From assembly GCA_963808705.1 (NCBI GenBank), contig CAWEHB010000006.1, forward strand, positions 1 to 64,000: a stretch of DNA of 64,000 nt. The letters run 5' to 3'. The notes under the pieces are model-generated. The model made no database searches. It saw only the letters and a list, made by a program, of their open reading frames with translations, and had not been told where the DNA came from. How positions within the stretch are numbered: position 1 is the first letter of the stretch; every line of letters starts with the position of its first letter. The DNA is from JASHPR01 sp963808705 (GTDB lineage Bacteria; Actinomycetota; Actinomycetes; Streptosporangiales; Streptosporangiaceae). The position numbers and the translations under genes are program-made. This document shows positions 25,610 to 34,732 of this stretch, piece by piece.

Positions 25610-26383
25610 TCAAGGGGGTTGTTCGGCGGGGCTCTTGTCGGGTTCGGGTTCGCGGAGGCCGAGCTTGCGGGCGAGGGGGGTTGCGGCGAGGCCGTAGATG
25701 GCGACGGTTCCGACGATCACCAGGAACGTCACGGCCAGCAGCTTGCCCGCCCCGCCGATGTGCAGCGCGACCAGCGGGGCGGTAAAGGTCGCGGCGGTGG
25801 ACGCGGCGACGATCCCCCGCGGGTCCATGGACCCGACGAAGATCCGCTCGTTCCTGGTCAGGCTGGTCCGCACCGTGGCCACTACAGCGACGGCCGGGCG
25901 GACCAGCAGCACCAGCAGCGCCACCAGGCCCAGCGTGGGCCAGAGCACCCCCCGCAAGGACGCCGGAGTCACCGTGGCGGAGATCGAGATGAACAGCACC
26001 CCGATGGCTAGCTGGACGACCGTCTTGATGAACGGGCGGTCCTCGGGCAGGTCGACCCCGCGCAGATTCGCCAGGACGATCCCCATGGTGATGGCGGCGA
26101 CCAGCCCGGTGTCGTCCTGCAGGGCGTCGCACAAGCCGGCGATGGTGATCACCGTGGCGATGATGGCCTGCGTGGCGAGGATGCCGGTGAGCTTCAGCTT
26201 CCTCAGCAACAGCCACAGCACGGCGACGCCGGCCGCGCCGCCGGCGACGCCCAGGCCGATCCGCCCGGCGAAACCCAGCACCCCGGCCAGTACATGGTGC
26301 GCGTGGCCCGCTTTCAGGCCCTGGAAAACGACCACGGCGATGATGGCGCCGATGGGATCGATGGTCGTGCCCTCATAGCCCAA
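25610..26383 (-). CDS. cation:proton antiporter, C-terminal part (frameshifted)
   Basis: C-terminal ~257 residues of a CPA1/KefB-type Na+/H+ or K+/H+ exchanger: GYEGTTIDPIGAIIAVVVFQ, DDTGLVAAITMGIVLANL, SMDPRGIVAASTAATFTAPLVALHIGG and a last helix, TFLVIVGTVAIYGLAATPLA. The acidic pair usually binding the cation is represented by TIDP and MDPRG. The N-terminal part lies in another frame at 26392-26841. Aligning the ends shows the expected ...ILAAARPGKRLTTILGYEGT... sequence with one base missing near 26390. Either the gene is broken or the assembly has a single-base error. Confidence 0.75.
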   Translation of the reverse strand: MGYEGTTIDPIGAIIAVVVFQGLKAGHAHHVLAGVLGFAGRIGLGVAGGAAGVAVLWLLLRKLKLTGILATQAIIATVITIAGLCDALQDDTGLVAAITMGIVLANLRGVDLPEDRPFIKTVVQLAIGVLFISISATVTPASLRGVLWPTLGLVALLVLLVRPAVAVVATVRTSLTRNERIFVGSMDPRGIVAASTAATFTAPLVALHIGGAGKLLAVTFLVIVGTVAIYGLAATPLARKLGLREPEPDKSPAEQPP

Positions 26384-26391
26384 GATCGTGG

Positions 26392-26841
26392 TCAGCCGCT
26401 TCCCGGCCGGGCCGCGGCCAGGATGGGGGTCACCACGGTGGGGCCCGAGACGATCAGTATCGCGCCGAGCATGAGGGCTGCCTTCCAGGACAGCCCGAGC
26501 AGCAGGCCCCCGAAAAAGCCCGCGCCGGCCCAGGTCATCGGGATGCCCCAGCCGCGCAGCCGGCGCACCACGCGGCGGCTATCGCGCTCGTCGAGCCCCT
26601 TGATGGTCAGATCAAGGCCGCCGTCGAACAAGATGATGGCGACCGCCAGGCTCACCAGCGGCGGGAACGCCGCCCCGAAAATCTTGTCCGGATTGACCAC
26701 CGTGGTCAGGGCGCCCGCAACGAAGCCGACCGGTAGCAGCAAGATGATCGCCGGAATGCGGAAGCTCGCGGCTAGGATCTGGCAGGCCACGGCCAGCCCG
26801 ACAATCAGAGCAAGCCCGGCGAAGATCTGCGAAGCGGTCAT
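26392..26841 (-). CDS. cation:proton antiporter, N-terminal part (frameshifted)
   Basis: N-terminal ~149 residues of the antiporter continued at 25610-26383: helices AGLALIVGLAVACQILAASFRIPAIILLLPVGFVAG, PPLVSLAVAIILFDGGLDL and AALMLGAILIVSGPTVVTPILAAARPG. FDGGLDL and GPTVVTPI are CPA family landmarks. The frame ends in GSG and stop within the segment that should read AARPGKRLTTILG. ATG 26841 is taken, with GTG 26859 as alternative. Function would be pH or cation homeostasis at the membrane. Confidence 0.72.
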   Translation of the reverse strand: MTASQIFAGLALIVGLAVACQILAASFRIPAIILLLPVGFVAGALTTVVNPDKIFGAAFPPLVSLAVAIILFDGGLDLTIKGLDERDSRRVVRRLRGWGIPMTWAGAGFFGGLLLGLSWKAALMLGAILIVSGPTVVTPILAAARPGSG

Positions 26842-27011
26842 CGGCCCCGCGGCCCCCACCGCACATCAGCCCCGCGGGCATCCCGCCGCGTAGGCGCATT
26901 CCCGCATCCGGGCACGGCCCTAGCCTCCCCCATCCCCCCCATCCCCGTCCTAGGTTTCGGTGCGAGCTTCATCGGTGCGGTGCCTGCTTGTTCCCCGGGT
27001 CCGGCGCGACG

Positions 27012-27689
27012 TCAGGACGTTCGGCGCGGCCAGCGCGGCCACCAGCCAGGCACCTGCTTGCGGTAGGCCTCGTACTGTTCGCCGAAGCGCCTGGCCAGCG
27101 ACGGCTCCTCGTAAAACCGGACGAACGCGGCCGCAGCGACGAAGACCGCGGCCGCATAGATCAGCAGCACCGGGCGGCTGAGCAGCAGCGCCTGCCCGGT
27201 GATGGCCGTGACCCACGCCAGGTAGAGGGGATTGCGCACATACCGGTACGGACCGCCGACGGTCAGCTGCCGCGAGGACGGCTCGACTGGCAAGGGCACG
27301 CCGACGCCCTCGGCAGCAAACCGCACGCACGCCCCGATAAACATGAGGCCGCCTGCCGCGATCAGGGCCACGCCGAGCACCCGGACCGCGACCGGGTACG
27401 GCGCACCCGGCTGCCAGCGCGTGATCCAGTACGGCACCAGCACAATCCCGAACCCGGCCGCTACCGGCAAGAACAGCGCGGTTCCCACGGCGGCCGCCCA
27501 CCTCGGCAAGATGACTCGCTCACCGGCTGCCTCAGCGCCTGCCCGCAAGACCGGTGCCGAGGGCCGGGCGCGTGCCCGCTGTTCCGCCAGGCGGTCATAG
27601 GCCAGCTGCGCATCCTCCGGCAGGTCGCTCCTGGCGACCCCGAAGTCCAGAGCGTATGCGGCTTCCTGCTCAGGCGTCATCTTCACCAT
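27012..27689 (-). CDS. isoprenylcysteine carboxyl methyltransferase-like (ICMT/PEMT fold) membrane protein
   Basis: A 225-aa membrane protein. The N-terminal ~50 residues are soluble and helical. Then come hydrophobic segments WAAAVGTALFLPVAAGFGIVLV, VRVLGVALIAAGGLMFIGACV, the GPYRYVRNPLYLAW motif and LLIYAAAVFVAAAAFVRFYEEPSL. GPYRYVRNPLY plus EEP.L..RFG..Y..Y is the S-adenosylmethionine-binding signature of the ICMT/phospholipid methyltransferase fold. ATG 27689 has AGGAG about ten bases upstream. The acceptor molecule is unknown; bacterial members are mostly uncharacterised. Confidence 0.75.
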   Translation of the reverse strand: MVKMTPEQEAAYALDFGVARSDLPEDAQLAYDRLAEQRARARPSAPVLRAGAEAAGERVILPRWAAAVGTALFLPVAAGFGIVLVPYWITRWQPGAPYPVAVRVLGVALIAAGGLMFIGACVRFAAEGVGVPLPVEPSSRQLTVGGPYRYVRNPLYLAWVTAITGQALLLSRPVLLIYAAAVFVAAAAFVRFYEEPSLARRFGEQYEAYRKQVPGWWPRWPRRTS

Positions 27690-28047
27690 CGGCCACCGCT
27701 CCTGACTCCCGGTGGTGCACTACTCTCCAGGCCGAGACGCGGCATACGCCGGCGAAGTACCCGGCGCACAAGCCATCCGTGCACCGCATAAACGAAGATT
27801 GTCAAGCGTCAGGCACTGGGCAATCTCCACCATCCGCTGAAGCCACCACCGTGTCAACGATCAGCCGGAGCCCGGCTCGCTCCGTACCGCCAGCGACTTC
27901 GGCCCATCCGGACGCCCACCTGCCAGCACCCCGGTATCTCTGCTGAGTCCCGCCCAGCACCCACAGCATGAGCGGGAGCCTCAGGCATCAAGCGAAGCGG
28001 CCGCACCAAGCGGCACAGCACAGATCACCCGTACCGGAGAATGTTTA

Positions 28048-28262
28048 CGCGATCCCCGCCCCGATGGCAGCCTCGTCAGCGACGTACGCGTCGGCGACTG
28101 GGCTAGGCCCTGGAACGTAAAGGGCGATCGGGCCGTCGGCACCGCTCCGCCCAGCGCGCTCTGGGCGACCATGAACGGCGGCTTCGACCAGGTCGGCTGC
28201 GTCTACACCGCCCAAGGATTCGAGTACGACTGGTCTGGCGTCATCCTCGGTCTCGTTCGAGG
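28048..28262 (+). pseudogene. DUF2075 (DNA/RNA helicase-like) C-terminal fragment
   Basis: Reading frame CGC 28048 onwards gives GDWARPWNVKGDRAV...ALWAT, then GGFDQVGCVYTAQGFEYDWSGVILG. This matches the C-terminal region of DUF2075 AAA/helicase proteins, where QVGCVYTAQGFE is nearly invariant. The rest of the ~600-aa protein is absent. The stretch 27690-28047 upstream has no other recognisable gene. Confidence 0.6.
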
Positions 28263-28375
28263 TCATCGCACGGTACGTCGAAGCCCTGGGCGGACGTCTT
28301 GACCTGGTAGCCGACTTCGGCGATCGGACCGTCAGGCTGCCTGTAAGCGACACCGCCCCGAACGCCGCCGCATAA
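28250..28375 (+). pseudogene. XRE-type antitoxin C-terminal fragment
   Basis: In a different frame from the DUF2075 fragment, 28256-28375 encodes EVIARYVEALGGRLDLVADFGDRTVRL and a stop at 28373. This is the C-terminal signature of HigA-like XRE antitoxins (RYVEALGGRLE.VA.F). The HTH is missing. The abutting fragments suggest deletion of the DNA between them. Confidence 0.55.
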
Positions 28376-28398
28376 CGGTCACCGTTCCTGCCCGGTAT

Positions 28399-28515
28399 TT
28401 ACGCGCGCCGGTCGGTGACGTCCTCCTCGATGAACGTAAGGTCGCCCGCGGGCAGCTCGGCGAAGAACCGGCTCAGCGCGTCGGCGTGCTCGGGGCGCAG
28501 CTCGATGATCGTCAC
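28399..28515 (-). CDS. truncated GNAT N-terminal peptide (38 aa)
   Basis: GTG 28515 overlaps the stop of the PHA synthase gene (GTGA). The 38-residue product reads TIIELRPEHADALSRFFAEL..GDLTFIEEDVTD, which looks like the first strand and helix of a GNAT acetyltransferase that then ends at TAA 28399. In related operons a full GNAT gene follows, so this is probably a truncated remnant that is still translated. Confidence 0.5.
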   Translation of the reverse strand: MTIIELRPEHADALSRFFAELPAGDLTFIEEDVTDRRA

Positions 28516-29588
28516 GTGCTCACCTCGCTGCGGTGCTGCAGGAAGTCGATGATCGTCGGGATTGTGGTCCGGGCGGCGGTTTTCCCGACGACCAGCCCGA
28601 TGTGGCCCGCGTCGAGGCGCAGCTCATGCTTGTCGGGCGCGCCTACCAGCTCGATCAGCGGCGCGGCGGCGCGCTCTGGGACGATGTGGTCGCGGTTGGC
28701 GAGCACGGTGAGGAACGGGCAGCGGACGTCGCCAAGGTGCACGCGGTCACCTCCGACGGTCAGCCGGTCGGTGACCAAGCCGTTGTCCCGCACGAGCATC
28801 CGCACCACCTCCTCCGCCGCGGCCCCGGGGAACGGCACGTGGTTGTCTGACCACGCGGTCATCGCCTGGTAGGCCGCGACGTAGTCGTCGTCCCACAGCC
28901 GCTCCCACAGGTCGACGTAGCGGGTGACCTCGGCGGTTGGCTTGAGCGTGCGGAAGCCCAGCAGCACCACCTGCGGCGGAACGTTGCCGTCCGAGTCGAG
29001 CACATCGGCGACGTCCAGCCCGCCGACGCCGAACACGTCCGCAAGTGGCCCCATGTGCCGGAAGTCGACTGGGGTCGCCATGACGGTGAGGCTGCGCAGC
29101 GGGGAGTCAGGATGGTGCGCGGCGTGCAGCAGGGCCAGGTCGCCGCCGAAGCAGTAGCCGAGCAAATTGACCTCGTCGCGGCCGGTCAGCTCGAGCACCC
29201 GGGCGATCCCGGCGGGGAGGTACTCGTCGACGTAGTCCTCGAGCCGGTTCTGCGCGTCGCGTTCGTCGGGAACACCCCAGTCGAGCAGCCATACGTCGAA
29301 GCCCGCCTTGAGCAGGCGTTCGACGAAGCTGTTGCCGGGGGAGAGGTCGAGGATGTAGCTGCGGCTGATCAGGCTGAACACGATGAGCAGCGGCGGGGTG
29401 AACCGGACGTCGTCGTTGCCGTAGTGCCACAGCTCGGTTCGGCCGCGACGCCACGCGACGTCCTTGGGTGTGCAGCCGACGGAGGGGCGGGCGGTGGCCA
29501 GGCGGATCCCGTTACGGGCGCGGAGGGCGTTGCGCTCGACGTCGCGGCGCACGCGCTCCAGCACGCTATGGGGGTTGAGCGTCGGCAC
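28512..29588 (-). CDS. phaC: class III-type poly(3-hydroxyalkanoate) synthase PhaC / alpha-beta hydrolase
   Basis: A 358-aa alpha/beta-hydrolase of the PHA synthase family, polymerising hydroxyacyl-CoA into storage polyester. The lipase-like box is GYCFGG, with the nucleophile cysteine at about residue 150. The catalytic aspartate is in LANRDHIVP and the histidine in DAGHIGLV. Conserved LLDWGVPDE and YHGNDDVRFTPPLL-like segments are present. GTG 29588 is inside the end of the preceding 113-aa gene. The length of ~355 aa matches class III PhaC, which needs a PhaE partner; the upstream small gene is the candidate. Downstream is only a GNAT stub. Confidence 0.8.
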   Translation of the reverse strand: MPTLNPHSVLERVRRDVERNALRARNGIRLATARPSVGCTPKDVAWRRGRTELWHYGNDDVRFTPPLLIVFSLISRSYILDLSPGNSFVERLLKAGFDVWLLDWGVPDERDAQNRLEDYVDEYLPAGIARVLELTGRDEVNLLGYCFGGDLALLHAAHHPDSPLRSLTVMATPVDFRHMGPLADVFGVGGLDVADVLDSDGNVPPQVVLLGFRTLKPTAEVTRYVDLWERLWDDDYVAAYQAMTAWSDNHVPFPGAAAEEVVRMLVRDNGLVTDRLTVGGDRVHLGDVRCPFLTVLANRDHIVPERAAAPLIELVGAPDKHELRLDAGHIGLVVGKTAARTTIPTIIDFLQHRSEVST

Positions 29589-29907
29589 CGTCCGCCTCCC
29601 TCCCGTCGGTGCGCGCATCGTCGTGCGCCTGCTGCTGCTCCAGGTGGAGCGCGAGCCGCCGGACCTCGCGGTCCAGCGCGCCGATCTGTGCCCGGAGCAG
29701 GGTGATGTCGGTGCCCGCAGGGAGATTCACCAAGTGCCATGCCCGCGCTGACAGCGCCCCCACCTGTGCCCGGGCGATGGCCTGCGCCCAGCCAGCCAGT
29801 GCGGCGCCCCGGGCGAAGTGCTCGGTCCGTACCACCGACTCCAAGCGCGGCGCGACAGCACGCTCCGCGGTGTCGTAGAGCCTGCGCCAGAGTGGCGGCT
29901 GCGCCAT
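29566..29907 (-). CDS. PhaE-like/poly-hydroxyalkanoate granule-associated small subunit
   Basis: A 113-aa protein overlapping the PhaC start by 23 bases. It is helical: RRLYDTAERAVAPRLESVVRTEHFARGAALAG, then LVNLPAGTDITLLRAQIGALDREVRRLALHLEQQQ, the latter with a heptad pattern suggesting a coiled coil. NLPAGTDI.RL..QI..L.R.VR.L is the C-terminal pattern of PhaE and of PhaR/phasin-like regulators. It is much shorter than PhaE (~350 aa). ATG 29907 overlaps the stop of the 62-aa gene (TGATG). A partner role for PhaC is inferred from context. Confidence 0.6.
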   Translation of the reverse strand: MAQPPLWRRLYDTAERAVAPRLESVVRTEHFARGAALAGWAQAIARAQVGALSARAWHLVNLPAGTDITLLRAQIGALDREVRRLALHLEQQQAHDDARTDGREADGADAQPP

Positions 29908-30095
29908 CACCCGACCTCGCGCCCCTGCGCGCTCCGCCCGGCGAGCCGCCGGTAAACGTTGGGATTCACATCGTTGCCCCGCCAAACCGGGTCGGCAAGC
30001 AACTCGAGCACCTCCAGCTGCCAGCGGATACTCAGCGATCGGGGTGGCTCGATAACAGGGTGGGCCGGACGCGCGGCTGGGGGAAACTCGTCCAT
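29907..30095 (-). CDS. small hypothetical protein, first gene of the phaC operon
   Basis: A 62-aa protein: an N-terminal Pro-rich part then RWQLEVLELLADPVWRGNDVNPNVYRRLAG. It starts at ATG 30095 with GGAGG just in front and overlaps the PhaE-like gene by TGATG, so translation is coupled. Family unknown. Confidence 0.5.
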   Translation of the reverse strand: MDEFPPAARPAHPVIEPPRSLSIRWQLEVLELLADPVWRGNDVNPNVYRRLAGRSAQGREVG

Positions 30096-30430
30096 GACCT
30101 CCGTCCGTCCGATCTCCTTTTTATCACGAAGGCGCCGGATGGGGGCGGCCCGATGGCTCCGGCGCGACCGGCGGCCAGGCCCACCGCGACTCAGGCTGGC
30201 GCCAGGGTTACTGGCACCGGGCTCGTTGTCGTCGAGGACCGCGAGGATCGAGCCGAGCGACGACCGCCGGAGCCTCCAGTGGGCGCCCAGGCAGAACAGA
30301 TCTGAAGGTGATCACCGTGTCAACGGCCTTTGGATGGGTCGCCGCCCGCACTGCGGGTTACGTTCTGGACGTGAAGAGGCGTGCCGGCGTACCCGGGACC
30401 GCGGGCAGGTCGTACGAGCGGGCCGTGCCG

Positions 30431-33172
30431 TCACTGGGGAAGCTGGCGCAAGAAGGGGTCGGCTAGGCGGTGGCTGGTCACGCGGATGCGGGCGTCCACC
30501 GCGATGACGCCGTCCGGCCGGGCGATCACCGGGTTGAGGTCCAGTTCGGCGACCTGCGGCAGGTCGTCGGCCAGGCACGACACCCGGAGCAGGGTGTCGC
30601 GCAGCGCGCCGATGTCGGCCGGGGGCTGGCCGCCGTGGCCGAGCAGCGCGGGTGCCGCGCGGATCGAGTGGATCAGGTCGTCGGCGTCGGCGGTGGTGAG
30701 CGGGGCCAGCCGGGCCACGCGGTCGCCGAGGACCTCGGTGGCGACCCCGCCGAGCCCGAACACCACGACCGGGCCGAACACCGGTTCCTGTACGACGCCG
30801 ACGATGGTCTCCACGCCGGTGATCATGGGCTCCACGATCGCTCCGGACAGCCGCCCGGCGAACCTGTCCTGCAGGCGGCGCATCGCCGCGCGCGCCTCAT
30901 CGGCGCCGCGCAGGTCCAGCTCGACGGCGCCCGCCGCGGTCTTGTGCAGCAGGCCGGGCACGTCAGCCTTGATCACCACGTGACCGCCGAAGCCGGCCGC
31001 CGCCGCGACCGCCGCGCCGGCGTCATCGGCCCTGAGAAAGTCCACCATCGGGATGCCGTAGCAGCGCAGCAGGTAGTCGGCCTCTTCGGCGGACAGCCAG
31101 CCGCCGCCGGGCATCCGCGCCAGGAAGGAATCGACGATCGAGCGCGCGTCCGCCGCGCGCAGGTCGGTGAACTGCGGCACCGTGCCGGCCGGCCGGGATC
31201 GCCAGGAGCCGTAGCGGGCGGCCCGGGCCAGCGCCCGGGCCGCCGATTCGGGGTAGGCGTACGCGGGCACGGCCGTTTCGCTGGCGCGGAGCAGCTGGAC
31301 GGCCTCGGCCTGGTCCAGCACGACCGCCGCGGCCGGGACCGCCAGCGGCGCGGCGGTGAGCACCGGGAGCAGGCCAGCAGAAGCGCTCCGCACCAGGACG
31401 ACGATCAGGGCACCGACGCCGTCCTGGGCGGCGGCGATGTGCAGGGCTTCGCCGAAGGCCTGCGGGCTGACGGCCGCGGTGGTGTCCACCGGGCCGCCGA
31501 GGGATGCCTCGGCGGGCAGCACGTCGCGCAGGCGGCTGCGGGCCTGCGGGCCCGTCGCGGCCACGACCAGGCCGGCTTCCGCGCAGGCGTCGGCGGCAAG
31601 CGCGCCAGCGCCGCCGCCGTTGGACACGATGGCCACCGCGTTGCCCTCCGGTACCGGCTGGGACGCCATCAGCACGGCCGCGTCCAGCAACTCGCCGAAG
31701 CTGGCCGTGGCGATGATGCCCGCCTGCTCGAACAGCGCCTGCCGGGTGACCGGCGCAGCGGCGGCCGCCGCGGCGCACGAGGCCGCGGCACGGTGACCCG
31801 GAACCGACCGCCCGGCATGGACGGTCAGCACGGGAAACCTAGCGCTCACCCGCCGCGCGGTCCGCGCGAACCGGCGCGGGTTGCCGAACGACTCCAGGTG
31901 CAGAAGGGCCAGTTCGGTTGTGTTGTCAGCCTCCCACCACAGCAGCAAGTCGGTACTCGAGACATCTAGCTTCCCGCCGACCGCGGCGAACGAGGAGATC
32001 CCGATGCCGAGCCGGGAGAACTGCTCGAGCATGGCCGCACCCACCCCGCCGGACTGGACGACCAGGCCGGCGCGGCCGGGGGGAGGATGGCGCACAGCCG
32101 GCGTGGCCGCCAGCCCGATGCCTGGCACCGCGATCCCGTAGGAAGCCGGGCCCGCCAGCCGCATGCCCGCGCGCCGGGTGGCCTCCATCAGCCCGGATTC
32201 CTGCGCCGCCGTCAGGCCAGCGGTGATCACCGCCAGCGACTTGACGCCGCGGTTTCCGCACTCCCGGGCCACCTCCACCACGCGTGCCGCCGGCACCGTC
32301 ACCACCGCCAGGTCGGGGGCCTCGGGCAGCGCGGCGACCGACGGGAGGCACGGGATGCCCTCGACGCCGCCGCCGCCGCGGCTGACCGCGTACAACGTGC
32401 CGGCGAACCCGGCGCCGCGGATATTAAGCAGGATCGTCCGGCCGATCGAGCCGGGACGGCGGCCCGCGCCGACCACCACCACCGACCGGGGATTCAGCAG
32501 CGGCTCCAGGCTGGCCACATCCGCGTGCCCCTCCCGCCCGGCCACCGCATCCAGATAGGCGCTGGCCTCACCGAGGGCCGCAACGCGCGGCACCGGTATG
32601 GACAGCTCAACCACGCCATCGTCCGGCCTGCGCCGTATCGCGAGCCCCGAGCCGGCCAGCAGATGCAGCACGGCGTAGTTGCCGGCCAGCACCTCGGCGG
32701 TGAAGGCCCTCACGCCGCGGGCACGGGCCAGCGAAACCAGGTGCTCAAGCAGCAACGTGGCGACGCCGCGCTGGTGCATGCCGTCGGCGACCGCAAGCGC
32801 GATCTCCGCACTCACCCCGTCGCCGGCCAGCTCGTAACTGGCCACTCCCACCAGCTCGCCGCCCAGCAGGCCGACCAGTGCCACCGTGCCCGCCCGGCCT
32901 TCCAGGCACACCCGCCGGGCCTCACGCCCGGCCGATGCCCGGCTCATGCTGAAGAACCGGAAGTACAGGTTGTCCGCAGACATCGCCTCGTGCAGCCGCC
33001 TGACAGCCTCGTAATCCCCGGGGCCGGACGGCCGGATGGCCAGCGTGGTGCCATCGACCAGCAAGGCATAGGACCGGCCGTCCCCCGCCAGCCCGGTCAA
33101 CGACCGCCTCCGGCTCCTACGGCTGGTCCCGTCACGAACCCATTCTCCCCGGTCCATGATCCAACTGCACAT
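30431..33172 (-). CDS. GNAT-fused acyl-CoA synthetase-like protein acyltransferase (Pat/PatZ type)
   Basis: A 913-aa protein with four modules. A GNAT acetyltransferase covers about residues 45-195 (IRPSGPGDYEAVRRLHEAM, HQRGVATLLLEHL). A CoA-binding Rossmann domain follows (about 215-340, NPRSVVVVGAGRRPGSIG), then an NDP-forming CoA-ligase flavodoxin-like region (350-640, VSNGGGAGALAADAC) and an ATP-grasp domain (690-910, VVIKADVPGLLHKT). This layout, with GNAT at the N terminus, is that of actinobacterial Pat-type protein lysine acetyltransferases, where the synthetase part is regulatory. The start may be ATG 33172 or ATG 33157. It sits next to an AMP-forming acyl-CoA ligase, the classic substrate class. 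Confidence 0.82.
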   Translation of the reverse strand: MCSWIMDRGEWVRDGTSRRSRRRSLTGLAGDGRSYALLVDGTTLAIRPSGPGDYEAVRRLHEAMSADNLYFRFFSMSRASAGREARRVCLEGRAGTVALVGLLGGELVGVASYELAGDGVSAEIALAVADGMHQRGVATLLLEHLVSLARARGVRAFTAEVLAGNYAVLHLLAGSGLAIRRRPDDGVVELSIPVPRVAALGEASAYLDAVAGREGHADVASLEPLLNPRSVVVVGAGRRPGSIGRTILLNIRGAGFAGTLYAVSRGGGGVEGIPCLPSVAALPEAPDLAVVTVPAARVVEVARECGNRGVKSLAVITAGLTAAQESGLMEATRRAGMRLAGPASYGIAVPGIGLAATPAVRHPPPGRAGLVVQSGGVGAAMLEQFSRLGIGISSFAAVGGKLDVSSTDLLLWWEADNTTELALLHLESFGNPRRFARTARRVSARFPVLTVHAGRSVPGHRAAASCAAAAAAAPVTRQALFEQAGIIATASFGELLDAAVLMASQPVPEGNAVAIVSNGGGAGALAADACAEAGLVVAATGPQARSRLRDVLPAEASLGGPVDTTAAVSPQAFGEALHIAAAQDGVGALIVVLVRSASAGLLPVLTAAPLAVPAAAVVLDQAEAVQLLRASETAVPAYAYPESAARALARAARYGSWRSRPAGTVPQFTDLRAADARSIVDSFLARMPGGGWLSAEEADYLLRCYGIPMVDFLRADDAGAAVAAAAGFGGHVVIKADVPGLLHKTAAGAVELDLRGADEARAAMRRLQDRFAGRLSGAIVEPMITGVETIVGVVQEPVFGPVVVFGLGGVATEVLGDRVARLAPLTTADADDLIHSIRAAPALLGHGGQPPADIGALRDTLLRVSCLADDLPQVAELDLNPVIARPDGVIAVDARIRVTSHRLADPFLRQLPQ

Positions 33173-33232
33173 CCTGCGGCTGGTATCCCCGGAATCGCGG
33201 TGAACTCTGGCATGGGCCCGCGGAGATAGCAG

Positions 33233-34732
33233 TCATCGGATGTCCGCGGGCGGTTCCACCTCGCGCCGGAGGATCTTGCCGGTGGCGCCCTTGGGCAGGT
33301 CGGGCACGATCCAGACATGGCGAGGATACTTGTAGGGCGCTACCCGGTCCTTCACGAACGCGCGCAGTTCGGCGGGCGTGGCGGTCGCTGCGGGCTTGAG
33401 CTTCACGGCAGCGCCGACCTCCTCGCCAAGCTGCTCATGCGGGATCCCGATCACGGCGGCCTCGGCGACGGCCGGATGCTCGTAGAGGACCTCTTCGACC
33501 TCGCGCGGGTACACGTTGAACCCGCCGCGGATGATCAGGTCCTTCTTCCGGTCCACGATATAGAAGTAGCCATCCTCATCGACCCTGGCCAGGTCGCCGG
33601 TGCGGAGCCAGCCGTCGGTGATCGCCTCGGCGGTGGCTTCCGGGTTGCCCCAGTATCCCCTCATCACGTTGTGGCCGCGGATGACGATCTCGCCGATCTC
33701 GCCGACCGGCAGTTCAGCGCCGCCAGCGTCCACGACGCGCATCTGCACTCCCTCGACCGGGGTGCCGATCGACCCGGGCTTGCGCACCTTGTCCGGGTGG
33801 TTGAAGGACGCGACCGGGGAGGTCTCCGACAGGCCGTAGCCCTCCAGGATCATGCACCCGAAAGCCTGCTCGAACCCGCGCATGATCTCCACCGGCAGGG
33901 CCGCGCCCCCGGAGACGCACACCCGCAGGGACGAGACATCGGCCGACGCCGCGGCCGGATCGTGCAGCATCGCGGCGTACATCGTCGGCACGCCCTCGAA
34001 GATCGTCACCCTGTCCCGCCCGACCATCTCCAGCGCCTTGGCCGCGTCGAACCTGGGCAACAGGGTCAGCGTGCTGCCAGCGACGATCGCGGCGTTCATC
34101 GCGCAGGTCAGCCCGAAGACGTGGAACAGCGGCAGGCAGCCCATGATCACATCGCCCGGGCCTGCGTACAGCAGGGTGACGGCCGTCAGCCGGGCGTTGC
34201 GGGTCAGGCCCGCGTGCGTGAGCTCGGCGCCCTTGGGCCAGCCGGTGGTTCCCGACGTGTAAAGGATCACGGCGTCGTCGTTGCCGGACGGCTCCGCCCT
34301 CGCGGGAGCGGGAGGGAGGCCAGTGAACAGCCCGGCCATGTCCGGTTCGTCTACCTTGATCACTTGCGCGCCGGTCCCAGTGGCACCCATCACGGCTTCG
34401 TCCGCCGCTGCATGCCAGGCGAGGAGCACCCTCGCGCCGGAATCGCCGAGGTAGTAGGCGATCTCGCGGCTCTTTAGCAACGGGTTCATCGGCACGACGA
34501 CAGCCCCGGCTCCGAGCGCGCCGTAGAAGGCGATCGGGAAGGCCGGCACGTTGGGCAGCATGACGCCCACCCGGTCGCCCGGCATGATGCCAGCAGACGA
34601 CAGCAGGGATGTAGCTCGGCACGCGGCGTCGCGTAGCTGAGCGTAGGTCAGTTCGAGGCCGTCCATACGGACAGCCGGGCGATCGGCGTGCTGAGCCGCC
34701 GCCTGCTCGAACATAGAATTCAGATTTGCCAT
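33233..34732 (-). CDS. AMP-forming long-chain fatty acid/acyl-CoA ligase
   Basis: A 499-aa ANL-superfamily enzyme activating a carboxylic acid to acyl-CoA via acyl-AMP. Motifs: ATP loop YTSGTTGWPKGAELTH, GYGLSETSP, TGDLARVDEDGYF, the hinge DRKKDLIIRGGFNVYPREVE and the C-terminal catalytic-lysine segment LPKGATGKILRRE. That last lysine is the residue controlled by Pat-type acetylation in acyl-CoA ligases, and the Pat-like gene lies 60 bases downstream in the same direction. ATG 34732 has GGAGGTCACG upstream. Chain-length specificity is not decidable from sequence. Confidence 0.88.
   Translation of the reverse strand: MANLNSMFEQAAAQHADRPAVRMDGLELTYAQLRDAACRATSLLSSAGIMPGDRVGVMLPNVPAFPIAFYGALGAGAVVVPMNPLLKSREIAYYLGDSGARVLLAWHAAADEAVMGATGTGAQVIKVDEPDMAGLFTGLPPAPARAEPSGNDDAVILYTSGTTGWPKGAELTHAGLTRNARLTAVTLLYAGPGDVIMGCLPLFHVFGLTCAMNAAIVAGSTLTLLPRFDAAKALEMVGRDRVTIFEGVPTMYAAMLHDPAAASADVSSLRVCVSGGAALPVEIMRGFEQAFGCMILEGYGLSETSPVASFNHPDKVRKPGSIGTPVEGVQMRVVDAGGAELPVGEIGEIVIRGHNVMRGYWGNPEATAEAITDGWLRTGDLARVDEDGYFYIVDRKKDLIIRGGFNVYPREVEEVLYEHPAVAEAAVIGIPHEQLGEEVGAAVKLKPAATATPAELRAFVKDRVAPYKYPRHVWIVPDLPKGATGKILRREVEPPADIR

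Noticed and set aside
26860..26945. GCTGATG with a GCGGG/CCCGC stem upstream of the antiporter, considered as a fluoride riboswitch
   Set aside because: No P1 with the GATG loop and no pseudoknot partner can be drawn.
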